DNA of 64,000 bases from Bostrychus sinensis (taxonomy: Eukaryota > Chordata > Actinopteri > Gobiiformes > Eleotridae), in the NCBI GenBank assembly GCA_020698575.1, contig CM036243.1, positions 22,332,403-22,396,402 on the forward strand. Reading direction: 5' to 3'. A program made the translations under genes and the position numbers. Within the stretch, counting starts at the first letter, position 1. The number at the start of each line of letters is the position of its first letter. The notes beneath the pieces were generated by a model. The model made no database searches and was not told the origin of the DNA. It saw nothing but the letters and a program-made list of their open reading frames with translations. Below are positions 47,833 through 60,201 of this stretch, piece by piece.

Positions 47833-50800
47833 AAACATGTTTTTTTTTTATTTAATACAAATGTGACCTGACATTAGAAACATGGATAAAAAGACAGTCA
47901 TTAAATAAATGTCAGTAGAATTCAGTAACATTTGCTTTAGACATTAACTTAAGAGGTTGTACTGTACTTTTGACATCAACAAATTTGGACAGAGCGAATC
48001 AGTATAAATCATCTCAGCACTCTTGTACCAGCCCTTTAACTGGACAGTATGGAGCCTGGCCTGCACAACTCTTAGCTCTCAAAACATATCTTAATCGCTG
48101 CCAGCGTCTTCATTTGGCATCCTTTCTTTGATTAGTGCCCCCTACACCTACACCTGCGTGTTGTTGATTTATTCAGTCTTGTACTCTTCCTGAGCTGCCA
48201 GTCAGGATCCATCAGAGTCATTGGTGATGTGGAGTGAAGGATGAGGAAATCTAGTTTGAGTTATGCCCACTGCCTTTTGGGGATTATACAATCTTAAATT
48301 ATTGATCTGTTCATTTCACTCTGAGCATCAATGATTCATGGTTACATTGGTTTAAATTCCTTTCCATTATTTGCAGTGATATTTTTTCTTTTACTCACAA
48401 TGCACACAGCTTACCTGGCTGCACTGGGGGTGGTGGTAGACCTGATTGCGTGGAGATAGGAGGACGCAGTCTTGTGCAGTGGATTTCTCGGTGCGAGGAG
48501 CACTGGGGTCACCGTCATCAACACCGTTGGCCTGGCAGCGCACGTTCTTCACACATAACACCTGCACCAGCACAGACACATGTCAGATTGGTTACACCTG
48601 ACTGACATTATCTCACTCCTTCATTTGTCCATCGAAGTTGCTTAAACAGTTTTACATAGTTATAAACTGAACTTTAGGGGAAACTAAATGTTAGGCATTT
48701 TGTTTTCTGACTATTACAGCTATTTGCATTAATAAGTTTAAAATTATTTAAAAGCTGATTTGCAGCTGGGAGTGCAAGAGTTAATTAAGGCAATTTGCTA
48801 CCATTAGTTCTCTCTGAGCACTCTGAGACAGAGTGGCTTCCTTTCATCAAATACTTGAACTGATGACTCAAAATTGCTGATAGTTAATGTGTGTGAATAA
48901 TTTTACTGTCTGTCAGACCTGTAATTGTCTGGTGTGTGTTTATATTATGTAAAACTGAAGAAATGCAGAAAACAGTAAAATTATATTGCTAATTGAAGAC
49001 AAAAAACAACAACAAAAAACATCATGTACACTATATTTCCAAAAGTATTCACTCACCACCCAAATAACTGAATTCAGATTATAGTGTGGGGTTATTTTTA
49101 GGAGCTGGGCTCGGCCACTTAGTTCCAGTGAAAGGAACTCTGAATGCTTCAGCATACCAAGAGATTTTGAACACTTCTTTACTCCCAACTTTGTGGGAAC
49201 AGTTTGGGGATGCCACTTCCTGTTCCAACATGACTGCACCAGTGCACAAAGCACGGCCCATAAAGACATGGATGAGTGAGTTTGGTGTGGAAGAAGTTGA
49301 CTGGGCTGCACAGAGTCCTGACCTCAATCCAACAGAACACCTTTGGGATGAATTAGAGCGAAGACTGCAAGCCAGGCCTTCTCATCCAACATCAGTGTCT
49401 GACATTGGACGAGAATGTCAGACACTTAGATGTCTGACAACAAAGGCTGGGCCGACATCATATTAAACTTTATGAATTAAGAATGGGATGTCACTTAAGT
49501 TAATATGCGTGTAAAGGCAGATGAGATAATACTTTTGGAAATACAGTGTAAAAAATTGTGTATTTTTTGTTAATTTAAACTTGGACCTCTTACATAGTAT
49601 CATCTTCATGCTCAGGGCCTTTTTTCCTATTTCTTCTTTGCAAAAAGTAACAATGTACTTTCCAAAAGTACCGTGTTTAATTGGCCCCAGAGATACTGTA
49701 TATATGTTGAAGTATGGAAGGTATAAAAATACATACTTTTCTAAAACTCTGCTTGAAGTTGTCCGACAGGAAACCATAGAGCACCGGATTTGCACAGGAG
49801 TTCGCATAGGACAAGATGACAGCAAAGAAGTAGATCCCTGCCGTGGCGCTGGACTCTGGGATGATGATCACAAGGTTGACCATGTTGATAATGAAGAAGG
49901 GCAGCCAGCAGAGCACAAACACCACCACAATGACCACCACCATTCGGGTCACTTTGCGCTCAGATTGTCTGCGCTTTGTAAATCCAGCCCTTGCACTTGA
50001 AGACTTTACCTGTTTGAACAAGTAAGGATGAACAGTCAGTATATTATGATTAAAATGAAAGAATATGTGTAAAACAATATTGATTCTGCAGTATACTCCA
50101 CAATATTTTATTGGGCTGACATCAAAAACAGCTGTATATACTTTTTGTTATGGCAATATATTTTGTATTTTATCTAAAAAAAAATCTTGTTGGCACTTCT
50201 ATTTTGTTGCTTATTTGGAAAAAGACAACTTGTTTGTTGAACTACAGTGGCAGTACTCACTGTTATGTTTATTAAATAAAATGTACATTTTATCCATGTG
50301 GTAGTGTATTACTATAAAATTAAGGTTTTCCAAAATCTAATTGTTAAAAAATATGCAATACAGGGTCTTTGTTATGTATCGTATTGCCAGTTACTTGCCA
50401 ATACTTTTCTCTCTGCCCTCCCCTTTTATAGCTCACCTTGATAACGATGAGCAGGTAGCAGAGGCAAATGATGAGGAGTGGTCCAAAGAAGCCCACTGTG
50501 GCTGTGTAGAGGATAAACGCTGTTGACCACACATCTTTCGGCTCCGGCCAAATCATGTTGCAGGAATTAAATGTGTCCTAATAGTGAATAAGCGAAACAA
50601 TAAAGAAAATAATGAATCACCATATGAGAGACAAAAATTCTGATTATGGAAAAATGGCATTAGGAGGGTTATTGGAAAATTACAGTGTTTATTTGGTATG
50701 CTATATTTTTGGCCTTCAACAACAGTATTGTCTGTATCATAGCAACTTTACGTTTGACATCCACCTGCAGTTATGTAACACCATCATTTAGTTATAACTT

Positions 50801-52653
50801 TACCTTATTTTTTTCTTTTAAGGGGAAAATGAGAGCTTACACTTTACACACTATCATCCTTTCAGACTGTAAAAAACTAACTTTAAAACTACATGTTATT
50901 TTTTGTGTTACTTTGCTCTTCGTGTTGTAAATTCCATAAAGACTCTTGTATTATGCTATTGTGTATTATCTTTATCTCATCTGGTTTATAGAGCTCTTTT
51001 CCATTTAGTTGTTTTCTATCAGTGGTTGCCAATAGTGGTGTATTTAGCCCTATGTTCCACATCCTCTTCGCTCACACTAACTGACTTCATGTCTTATTTT
51101 ACTACATCCATAAATCTCCTCTTTGGTCTTACTCTGGACCTCTTGACAGGTTTAACTTCCACATCCTTCAGACTATGTTTACTATCCCTCCTCTGTATGT
51201 GTCCAAACACCCCAACCTGGCCTCTCTGAGTTTATCTATAAAACATCCAACATGAGCGGTCCCTCTGATTACTCATTGAGTACTCGTATCTTCCTGTCCT
51301 CCCATCCATCCTCCAGACTATCCAGACTCCCAAAGAGAACCTCAACATCTTCAGCTCTGCAACCTCTATCTGCTTACTGTCTTTCCCTCAGTGTCACTGT
51401 CTCTAAAACATACAGCATTGCCAGCCTCACCACTGTCTTCTGTACCTTTTCTTTCATTCTTGGTGAAACTCTTTTCTGACACCTGACACTTTTTTCCACC
51501 CATTTCAATCTGTGACACACACCTCTTCACCTCCTGACCACACTGTCTATTGACCCCAGGTACTTAAAATTTTGCACCTTCTTCACCTTTACTCCCTGTA
51601 ACCATAGGTATTTTCTTTTAGTTCCATTACTAAACCCTATTTTAAATCAACATAACACGTTTTTGCTACATATATTTAGGGCTTATTTTTAAAGCACTGA
51701 AGACTGGCAACTGATGTATCATCATACAGTAAGTACCTTTTGGCAGTACATACAGAGGTACCGGTATTTTAAATGAAGACCAAGCAAGAATACTTTTTAA
51801 ACATAATTCTGATATAATCTTAAAAAACAAAACTAACCCTCCTTGAGTTTCAGCTTTGTCTCAAAATAAACGTGGATCCAGTGGATCATCCTTTTTTTCA
51901 CTGGGTCTTATTGCCATGTTCTTGGCCTTAACTTGGTCTAGATTTATAAATGGCTTGATAATGTCTATACTCTTTGTTCTTGATTATGACTTGACCTTTG
52001 ATTCTCTTGATTGCATAAAACTACTCTGATAAATTGCTGAAAGTATAACACATGACTGAGGGTTCTACCTGGATATCAGAGAAGATGACCACTGGCAGCA
52101 CCACTATAAAGGACAGGGCCCACACGGCGGCGCTGACCACCTTGGCTACCCGCGGGTGACGCCACTTGGTGCTCCGGATGGGGTGCACCACGGCAAGGTA
52201 GCGGTCAATGGACATCACCGTGAGACAGAAAATAGACGTGAACTGATTCATGGAGTCCGCAGTCATGACGACGCGGCAAAGAAACGAGCCAAAGGGCCAA
52301 TAGGAGAGCACGTTTTGAGTTGTGAGGAAGGGTAGTCCCAGTATGTACAGTTCATCCGCCACTGCCAGGTTCAAGATGTAGATGTTGGTGACTGTCTTCA
52401 TCTTAGCGTAGCGCAGGACAACGTATATGGCCAAAGTGTTACCAACCAAACCAGCCATAAACACAGTGATGGAGATGAGCGCAGTCATCAAGGTACTGCT
52501 GCCCTCAAACGGGACGCTCTGGGCTGACATGTTAAGAGAAAAGTTGACAAGGCGTGGATAGGTGTTCATTAGAAGAGAGGGCGTGACCAGAGAGGAGTTC
52601 ACGTTCAAGTCTGAAGAAACTGGGGAACAGTAGCTGGGCTCCGGTGGCTCCAT
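46867..52653 (-). CDS. sstr5: Somatostatin receptor type 5-like, five coding exons
   Basis: A rhodopsin-like receptor for somatostatin peptides, coupled to Gi at the plasma membrane. The exons 52069-52653, 50437-50577, 49737-50009, 48415-48561 and 46867-47073 join in phase 0 to 450 aa. It shows GNTLAIYVVLRYAKMKTVTN (TM1-ICL1), Asp133 in VVMTADSMNQF (ligand-contacting Asp of TM3), DRYLAVVHP (150), CLCYLLIVIKV (TM5), FVLCWLPFF (TM6) and the SSTR signature YANSCANPVLYGFLSDNFKQ. The type-5 choice rests on WPEP, GIYFFAVILSYANS and the tail LCVKN; type 3 is less likely. I start at 52653 (MEPPEPS) for its strong Kozak context and likeness to human MEPLFP. An in-frame ATG at 52683 adds 10 residues. 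Mammalian SSTR coding regions are essentially intronless, so this structure stands out. Confidence 0.92.
49029..49548 (+). mobile_element. Tc1/mariner-like element inside sstr5 intron 3
   Basis: The ends are CACTATATTTCCAAAAGTAT and, inverted, atacttttggaaatacagtg, flanked by TA at 49027-49028 and 49549-49550. The plus strand from 49086 encodes a transposase C-terminal half: LGHLVPVKGTLNASAYQEIL, TAPVHKARPIKTWMSEFGVE, EVDWAAQSPDLNPTEHLWDE. The residue in the 'CSNMTAPVHKA' block where the family usually has Asp is changed, so it is a dead copy. It is 520 bp long. Confidence 0.85.
51030..51605 (-). pseudogene. RTE-type LINE reverse-transcriptase C-terminal fragment in sstr5 intron 1
   Basis: The minus-strand translation, with several stops and shifts, contains VKKVQNFKYLGSID, RMKEKVQKTVVRLAMLYVLE, RLGWFGHIQRR and VRPKRRFMDVVK. 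These are blocks of the 3' end of RTE/BovB-like ORF2 proteins. A smaller piece of the same family lies at 58830-58920. Confidence 0.8.
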
Positions 52654-53240
52654 TGTGCAACTTAAAGAGGCGTTTATCGTCATTGGTCCGTAGTTTTTAA
52701 TACAGGCTCGTTACGCTAAGAAAAGTTCAATACAAGTTCACACAAGTTCATTTTCTTATAGCCCGCCTCCCATTTGTTGTGTTGATATTTTTCAACAAAA
52801 ACTGCGCCTGCATAAAGGTTGCACGTACCAGGTTGCGCGCACAATGGCAAACCGACTTTTGCGCATCGAATCTAAGACGTCTTTCAACCAAATTCAGCCA
52901 ATGTAATGTTATCTCTGTAAGGACAGGCCAAAATGCAGATCTACTTTTAATTCACAGGCGCGTTTTTTTCTTCTTCTTTGTAGAAAGAAAAACGCGAGCT
53001 TACTTTGGCAAAAAGCAACACACAAATCCACAAGTCTCCACCTGATTAAAAAAAAAAAAGAATTAAGAAAAGAAGCAGTCCGAACAAAACTGGTCAAAAA
53101 TATCAGAAAAGTCGGGAAAAAATTCAGTTCATGGTCCACAGTTACTGATGGATGAGTTGCGTTCGTGCGTCTGTTCGCTGTCCGTGGTACTGACACAGAG
53201 ATACTGAGATACTGAGGCGGAGATGCAGCGGCGCTCCAAC
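52654..53240 (-). promoter_or_regulatory. sstr5 5' flank
   Basis: Upstream of the sstr5 ATG the DNA has CpG-bearing segments (52800-52880 and 53200-53290) and no further acceptor close to the start. Presumed leader and promoter. No specific motif is asserted. Confidence 0.3.
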
Positions 53241-53847
53241 TTTCTCCCCACGCTGCGCCGCTTTTCTGAATTTGTTAGGCGAGAGAGAAAGAGAGATGAC
53301 CGTGTGATCCCTAGTATTCGCTTTTCTCTAATGACAAAGTTGTATGCTTCAGTTCAGCGGAGAAGCCGCTGGTTACATGTAGGCTACTTCTTGGTTATAA
53401 TGAGGGGATGTGCGCAGAAAGGTCTCGCTTTAAGTCTGTCGTGACTCGTGGACGTAAATTGTATATTAAAGTAGTCTTATTTCGTGGATATTTTCACAGT
53501 ATCAGTGAGAGGTTGACAATATTGCTGGGGTAAAATAATGAATGAAATGACAATACAACAATTTTTATCTCCCATAATAATATTTATTCTTGAGATACAG
53601 ATGTCTGTGTGGAAATGTGGAGCGTCTCATGAACATGAACATCCCAGAAACATTAGAGATTTTCTTTCACTGTTTACACATGCAGAAAAATGCCAAAACA
53701 TTCCCAGATTGGCCCAGTTCACACTGGACACCGCAATACCAGAAACAGGTGATGATGAACTGTTAGGGAAATGAATATAAAGTGAAGGCAAAGAGTTGTT
53801 ACTGTCAGTGCTTTTGTTCACACCACAGTCCTTTCTGCAATTTTTGC

Positions 53848-53961
<114 letters not shown>

Positions 53962-54414
53962 TGATGTAGCAACATTGCTCGGTAAGACTGCGACTGCTTC
54001 ACAGGGGAATTTGTACGTGTTACCATACAATTATTTGCTTAATTTCAAAACGGTCGTTGATACAGTAGCTATTTAGATATTAGACATTTTCTTTCCTTCA
54101 CTGCACGTAAGCGTCTGGATATGGGGTTTTAAAAGTCCAGTGTTAAGCCATATCTACAACAGTCTAAATAAAGTAGCCTATACAGTAAATATAAATACAT
54201 CTATCAACAAGGACTGAGTGAAACTACAGATAGCCTATATGAAGAGTGGGTGTTTTTGTCTTCAAAATAAAAGACGCAATCAGACCTTTGTTACCATAGA
54301 AACAATTATTAAACTAACCTTGGTTCAAGCCGACAGTCTTCTTCAAGCACCCTTCAGCTTACTTCACACAACATTTTCATCAGTAATTTTTTTTAAATTG
54401 ACGCTTAAGGTCTT

Positions 54415-54625
54415 AGACGTTAGGAGTGGTATTTATATAGCGCTTTCCTATAACACAACTGAAGCACACATCTGCGCCAACGGACCCTCCGACCACCACC
54501 AACCACTCACTCACACCGGCTTCCTGGTATTTCCCCAGCGGTCTCCCATCCAGGTACTGACCAGTCCCTATCCTGCATAGTTTCCGAGAGCTGACGGGAT
54601 CGGGCATCCACAAGGCGGGATGGCC
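54415..54625 (-). repeat. 5S rRNA-derived SINE
   Basis: On the minus strand, 54625 to about 54520 reads gcccgatcccgtcagctctc, then cggaaactatgcagg and cagtacctggatgggagacc, matching the internal promoter half of 5S rRNA (A box and C box). It continues with a non-5S body and ends aaagcgctatataaatacca, a tail shared by fish SINE families. The 5' quarter of 5S is missing. Confidence 0.75.
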
Positions 54626-55486
54626 TTGGGATAACTAGATAACTCAGTACCAAACAGAACAAGCTAATGCAACTGCTAATACAGCATGTGTTGTGTTTGT
54701 TTTCCCCATTTAGCTTACTTAGAAATAAGCAGAGGTGTAAAGTAACAAACATTTTATTCAACTAATTAACTTAGAAGACCTATATTATGTTTTGTGTATG
54801 TATTATATTTCTTTTTAAAATAGTTTTGGACATATTTGCAATAGTATTTCACGTTTTATTATTTTATAACTTAAAATAATGTATCTGTATATAAAATATC
54901 TTCTATCTTCAATTTGCAGAGAATGCTCAGAGAACACCCCCTGCTGGCAACAGTGGGGAATGTTTAGCACTGCCATTGGCAACATGACGCTGATAGATAT
55001 AGATGCATAGATAAATGAGCTGATGTTTTCATAGTAACAGCGGTTCAACGCTGATCAGAATGAGTCCGGTACATCGTGTTTAGAAACGCGCAGGAGCACT
55101 TCATAGTAAAGAGGAGAGACCGAGGGTTTTCACTATTGAGAAATGGAGGGGCTCAGTAAACAGGATTACACAATGTGAATGAAACAAAATACTACTATAG
55201 GTATGTTTTTGAGGTTGAAACAACATTATAACATGGTTAAATGCTCATAGAGTTAATTTAGCATAAAAGGAGACCTTTAAGTACATTTTTGAACGATATG
55301 TAGATTAGGCCTACTTCCTGAGTACATTTGTTGAAACATATAGCTACATTTGTGAATTTGAAACATGTAAATTTGAAAGGAAAAAAAAAAAGTGTAAACT
55401 TTCAAAATTAGTCAGTGTTTTTTAACCTTAGTGGCAATGTGGGTAGCAGCAGCTGCAGCAGTAGAGGGGGTAATAGGAGCAAAACA

Positions 55487-55660
55487 GAGTCCTAGAAGTA
55501 GATACTTTCTACCTTTAATTTTTATATATATATGAGTAAAAGTAAACTTTGACTTAAGTAATGATTTTGTGCAATACTTTTGCATCTATTTGAGTAATGT
55601 TATTTTGCAGTAACAGTCCTTTAACTCTGCACAGAACTGGAGTGCTTCTTCCCCCTCTGA
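55487..55660. repeat. Degraded hAT-type fragment
   Basis: Contains gagtaaaagtaaactttgac, ttaagtaatgattttgtgc, acttttgcatctatttgagt and ends ctggagtgcttcttcccc. These are the same word types as the element at 3892-4398. Ends are not resolved. Confidence 0.4.
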
Positions 55661-56332
55661 AATATATAGAAGTATTGGCACAGTCTATAAAAGGGTCAAA
55701 GGTTAGTTATGTCTTTAACCTCCCTGGGCCCACCACACATCTTACCACTTTATAAGAAGCGCTACTTTGTCATTGAGATGTTCTGATGCGGTCAGTAGTT
55801 CAAGTGCTTTGGCTTCTTTTGTTGAATAAATTGAGGCCGGGGTAGTGCTCAAGTCAACCGATCTTCAGTTATTTAGGTCTCTATGGAGTGTGAAGGACAC
55901 TGGCTAACCTGAGCACATATCTTTGAAAGGCAGACAAATAGGGATGCCATGAGTGAAGTACTTTTCTTTCACATTAGAGATAGTAACCATGTCAAGTCCG
56001 GTCAATGGACAAACTTAATGTATTTTCAGATTAGGTATAGGTTCAAGTCTATTAAGGACATTTATATAAAAAGAAATAGTAAAAAAATAATAATGCACAC
56101 ATGTGTCACATGTATATAATATATCAGTGTGCAAAATACTCAAAATACAAAAAAGAAAAGAAAGAAAAATCAAAACTATAGGCACTTGGAGAGCATAGAT
56201 CTCTGCCAATCACTGGTCTTATCCCACAGTGGTAACGAGTCTAGTGCCCATGTAACCCCTCTACTTCTAGCCAGGCTGCAGAGACGAGACCACTCTCCAA
56301 GTTTAACAGGATTTAATGATCAGTCTGAAATC

Positions 56333-56642
56333 ACTAAATATTAACAGCGATTGTTATGGTGGTGACTGGCCTCAGCTTCTGCCCCATTCTCATGTCTCTC
56401 AACAGCAAAAGGGGCTGTGATCATATAGTGGTTTTAAATACAATAAAAACAACACAAAACAGTACAATATACAAAATTCAAACAACCCAAAAACTGTAAT
56501 GAAGCTACAAGAAACTGATAAACATTAACAGCAACAGTATAACAGCTTAATTATTTCCCCCCAAAAGTAAATTACATACCTGAAATCACAAAATATTAAC
56601 AGCGATTGTTATGGTGGTGACTGGCCTCAGCTTCTGCCCCTA
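56333..56642. repeat. Direct 50-bp duplication flanking about 200 bp
   Basis: The block tattaacagcgattgttatg with gtggtgactggcctcagctt and ctgcccc occurs at about 56333-56384 and again at 56593-56641. The continuation ctcatgtctctcaacagca(a/g)aagggg at 56388-56413 reappears at 56938-56965. So the interval behaves as if sequence had been inserted or duplicated between copies. Confidence 0.6.
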
Positions 56643-57829
56643 AACAATGATATTAAACACAAATGAACATTGTAACTGTTACAGGATGTTCACTTTAGAG
56701 TGTATCTTTATCCAGCTACAGCAGGTACATTCCCTGTCAGGCTAACTGCCAGTTACAGAGAACTTATAACATGATCAAACACAATTATTATGTACATTAA
56801 TTGAAAACAAACACTTGGAAAATAAATCTAACACTCTTAAATTACATAAAAAACAAATAAAACAAATTTAGGGAAATGTACAATTTTATAAAAAGACATT
56901 AAATCAGAGAGCCCAACTATTTACATAAAGTTCCCGTTCTCATGTCTCTCAACAGCAGAAGGGGAGGAGCTGAGGGGCGTTGCTAGGGTAACCACCACCA
57001 CCGGTTAATAAAATGGGGGAATGAAACTTATATAAAAAGCACAGGAAAACAGACAACGTTTTGACGACATTCAACACAAAATAACCTTGTTACACCCAGA
57101 CCTGGACTTAAACTCATCAAGATGTTCTTGTTCAGGGCTAAATGCTTTTTCCATCAAGCCACAAAACCCTCATATTTCATTAAGCACTCTCAGTTAACAC
57201 AATTTTTCACACCTTTTGTACAATGTAAAATTGTGTACAGCACAGTATGCCTGTGTTGAGATGTGATTAATAGTTACAGCCTTACGATCATGTGTATTTA
57301 CGAAGTGCTCGTGAGGATACAGAATACATTTATTCTGAGCAATGTTGAGAAGGAAAGAAAGTTATGATTTTCTGTTGTAGAGTGACCTCTCCAGCTCATT
57401 TGTTATGTTCAGAAGTCTGTTTTGAGTCTTTTGAGTAAAACCTAAATTGTTCACCATTAGATGTACTCCTAAACTTTATCTTTGTCTGCTGGACACAGCC
57501 GAACCACTTTTAACCCCGTAGCACCCTCTGTTGCAAATATGCAGCATATAATTCAAAGGTCATGGAAAAAAGTAGGAGTCTTTTTTTTTTTATGTATTAA
57601 CTAATTCATGAATGCTGCTTACCAAAAATAATTGACAAATTTTTGTTCTTACCCATCCCCGTTGACTAAAATTTTGCACGGATGATTTTTTCCAACAAAT
57701 ATTTCTATTCTACTTGGATGTTTTTTGAATAATGGCATATGAAAATGTTTGTATAGAGTTTAAACTTAAACCTAGGGTGCACAGAGTGGTTAGTCCTCCT
57801 ACAACACAATAAGCACACTGGTTTCCTCC

Positions 57830-58015
57830 CACTGTCCTGCAGGTGAGCACATGGAGGTGAACTGGTAAATCTAAAATTCCCCATAGTGAGTGAATGTGAG
57901 AGTGAATGGTTGTCTGTCAGTGACTAGGTATTAGCCCTGCGACTAACTTGTCCAAGGTGCGCCCCGCCTCATGCCCCTAGTTGCTGGGATAGGCTCCGGT
58001 CATCTGCAACACCTC
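57830..58015 (+). repeat. L2-type LINE tail
   Basis: The strings gtgaatggttgtctgtcagt, aaggtgcgccccgcctcatg and gctgggataggctccgg are the ubiquitous 3' tail of fish L2-like elements. Related fragments lie at 59640-59800 and 63020-63180. Confidence 0.65.
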
Positions 58016-58824
58016 ATGTGACTAACAAATAAAAGAACAAATATATCAAACCTAGTAGCTATTATAAAAATAAAGATTTAAAATTAATAAGTATTTATTT
58101 ATACATTTTATTAAACTTTATCCAGAGCAGACAGAATATACAACCTAATAGCCATGGATGTCTTTGAAAAATGCCTTGACTATGACTAATCTCTTTATAA
58201 AGGGTATAGCCAAGTCCTATAATGTGTAAATATTGGAAGCACTGGGATTTTTATTGAATTAAAGGCAGACATACTTCAAACTACAGTCTCCTCACAACAA
58301 GCCTTGGCCTGCCCTTTATTCCCACTCATGCTGTGACTCACTCAATAAAGCCCTTGTGACCAAATTTTCATATACATACATTTAGTCTTTTGCTGCCAAG
58401 TCATGCTCTTTGTGGACATATTGTCCACTTGTTGCCTGAAATATCCCATCCTCTCTCTATCATCATGTATGGCGCCATTATAACATGATAATTAATATAA
58501 TTCAGTTGATCCAGTGGAATATTTATGAAGAACAATTATCCCAATGCTTACATTGTTCTTCTCATTTGCGTATTATTTTCAGCTACTGTAAATGAGTGTT
58601 TTAACAGAATGTTCAAAAGCTTTTATTGACATTTATTTTGAAATATGCAATTTATTATGCCTGTGTCTTGCCTCCTCACTCAATGTTTTGAAGATAAAGT
58701 CAAAGAGGCGTATGGGGCTGCATATTAGGCAGGTGGTGATAACACATAACATTATGACCACCAAGGCACGTGGTCATAATTATTATTTATCATTATGTTT
58801 GATCAGCGCATATTGGTAAAGGGA

Positions 58825-58920
58825 TGCTGAAGTTAGAGCTGCCAGGTAGGAGACCTAGAAGAAGACCAAAGAGGAGATTTAAGAAAGTAGTGACTGAGGA
58901 CATGAAGTTGGTGTGAAAAA
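58825..58920 (+). pseudogene. RTE-type LINE fragment
   Basis: The plus strand encodes ELPGRRPRRRPKRRFKKVVT EDMKLV, the C-terminal block of RTE-like ORF2, then stops. It is the same family as 51030-51605. Confidence 0.6.
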
Positions 58921-59194
58921 ATGATAGAGCTAAATAGAGTCATATAATTCATTGTGATGACCCCTTTAGTTTAAAGGTTTTACTGCAAACAGAAACAGGC
59001 AATTTATTATGCATTTGTGTGAAATGTGTGTAATTCCCTATTTGCACCTGTTATTCCTCCATACCAACAAGGGAATAGCATACAGCACATATCAACATAT
59101 TATTAACATATTAACATTTATTCTGGCTTTGTTTATTCTTGCTATGTGCTGCTTACTAGTCTCCCATGTGAGCTCTTTTCACTCTTCTCTGTAG

Positions 59195-59331
59195 GAAGTG
59201 TGATTGCAGGAATTGGAAAAGCACTGCCCCCAGTCATTCACTACCTCCACCAGCACCACACACATGGACACAGGGAGACACAGAGCGATAGGGACACCCA
59301 TCACCTCAACGATCCCCCGGAGTGGAGCTAA
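59195..59331 (+). other. Exon-like segment, gene unknown
   Basis: After a good acceptor (ctcttctctgtag) the frame reads SVIAGIGKALPPVIHYLHQH followed by HTHGHRETQSDRDTHHLNDP and PEWS, then stops at 59329-59331. The hydrophobic start and His-rich end could be the last coding exon of something, but no family is recognised and no upstream exon is identified. Confidence 0.15.
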
Positions 59332-59639
59332 CACACAGCCCGCAGGTTGACCTTAGCAGTCTGCCAGAGGGCATTACTGTCTATGTGTGTATGTGTAACA
59401 GAGAGACTAGTGACAGAAATGAAACAGTATTGTCGATGAGCTCACAGCCTCAAGGGCAGTCTCTGCCTAAAATATAAATAACCTAAACAAATATTCAGGT
59501 AACAACACCATTAAGTTAATTTAAAATTTAATTAAAAAAACAGATAGACTAGCAAAACCACAGGGGCCTCTTTCTGTAACTTATGGGCCTGAGGCGGAGT
59601 ACGTCATGAACACTTAAAGACATTCAGAGACAGACAATT

Positions 59640-59800
59640 GTTCACTTTCACATTCATTCACTATAGTTATTATAAATTCACCTAACATGTGCAAGTCTTT
59701 GGTTGCTGGGAGGAAGCCAGAGGCAACCTAACCTCCAACACAGTAAGCACATGTATAGACTGTGTAGACTCCACACAAATGCCACTGTGCACCCAAGCTA
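59640..59800 (-). repeat. L2-type LINE tail fragment
   Basis: The strings tgggaggaagccagag, actccacacaaatg and tcattcactatag are motifs of the common fish LINE tail. It is degraded. Confidence 0.45.
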
Positions 59801-60162
59801 ATGAAATGTGAAGTAAAATCACTGTTACATTCCCAAATGTAATAACATTATTGTCTTAGAGAGGTAAGGCCTAAAGGTGTAGTTCTTTGGCCTTTTTGTG
59901 GCAAAGTTGAAGCAGTTATGCAGATTTCAGTTCCAGTAACACCACTTCCTTGTTAGCAAGGACATGAGCTGTTAACTATAAAGGAACCAAGTGGAAATAA
60001 GTCTGATCATAAGTTCACTTTTGTTAGAGAAATGTGTATATAAGTTATCTACTTTTATATGTCTTATAAAATCCTAAGTACAATATGTGTGTTGTGAATG
60101 TATTAATCATGTGCTGAGTTACAGAGAGAGTTCCAGTAGATAATGCTGACGCACGACTGACT

Positions 60163-60201
60163 GCTTAATCTATACGGCCATACTGACCGTATAGATTAAG
60201 C
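60163..60201. other. Perfect 15-bp inverted repeat (hairpin)
   Basis: GCTTAATCTATACGG (60163-60177) and CCGTATAGATTAAGC (60187-60201) are exact reverse complements with a 9-base spacer. What it belongs to is unknown. An AATAAA-containing stretch at 60360-60480 follows, which might be part of a long terminal repeat, but this is not established. Confidence 0.8.
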
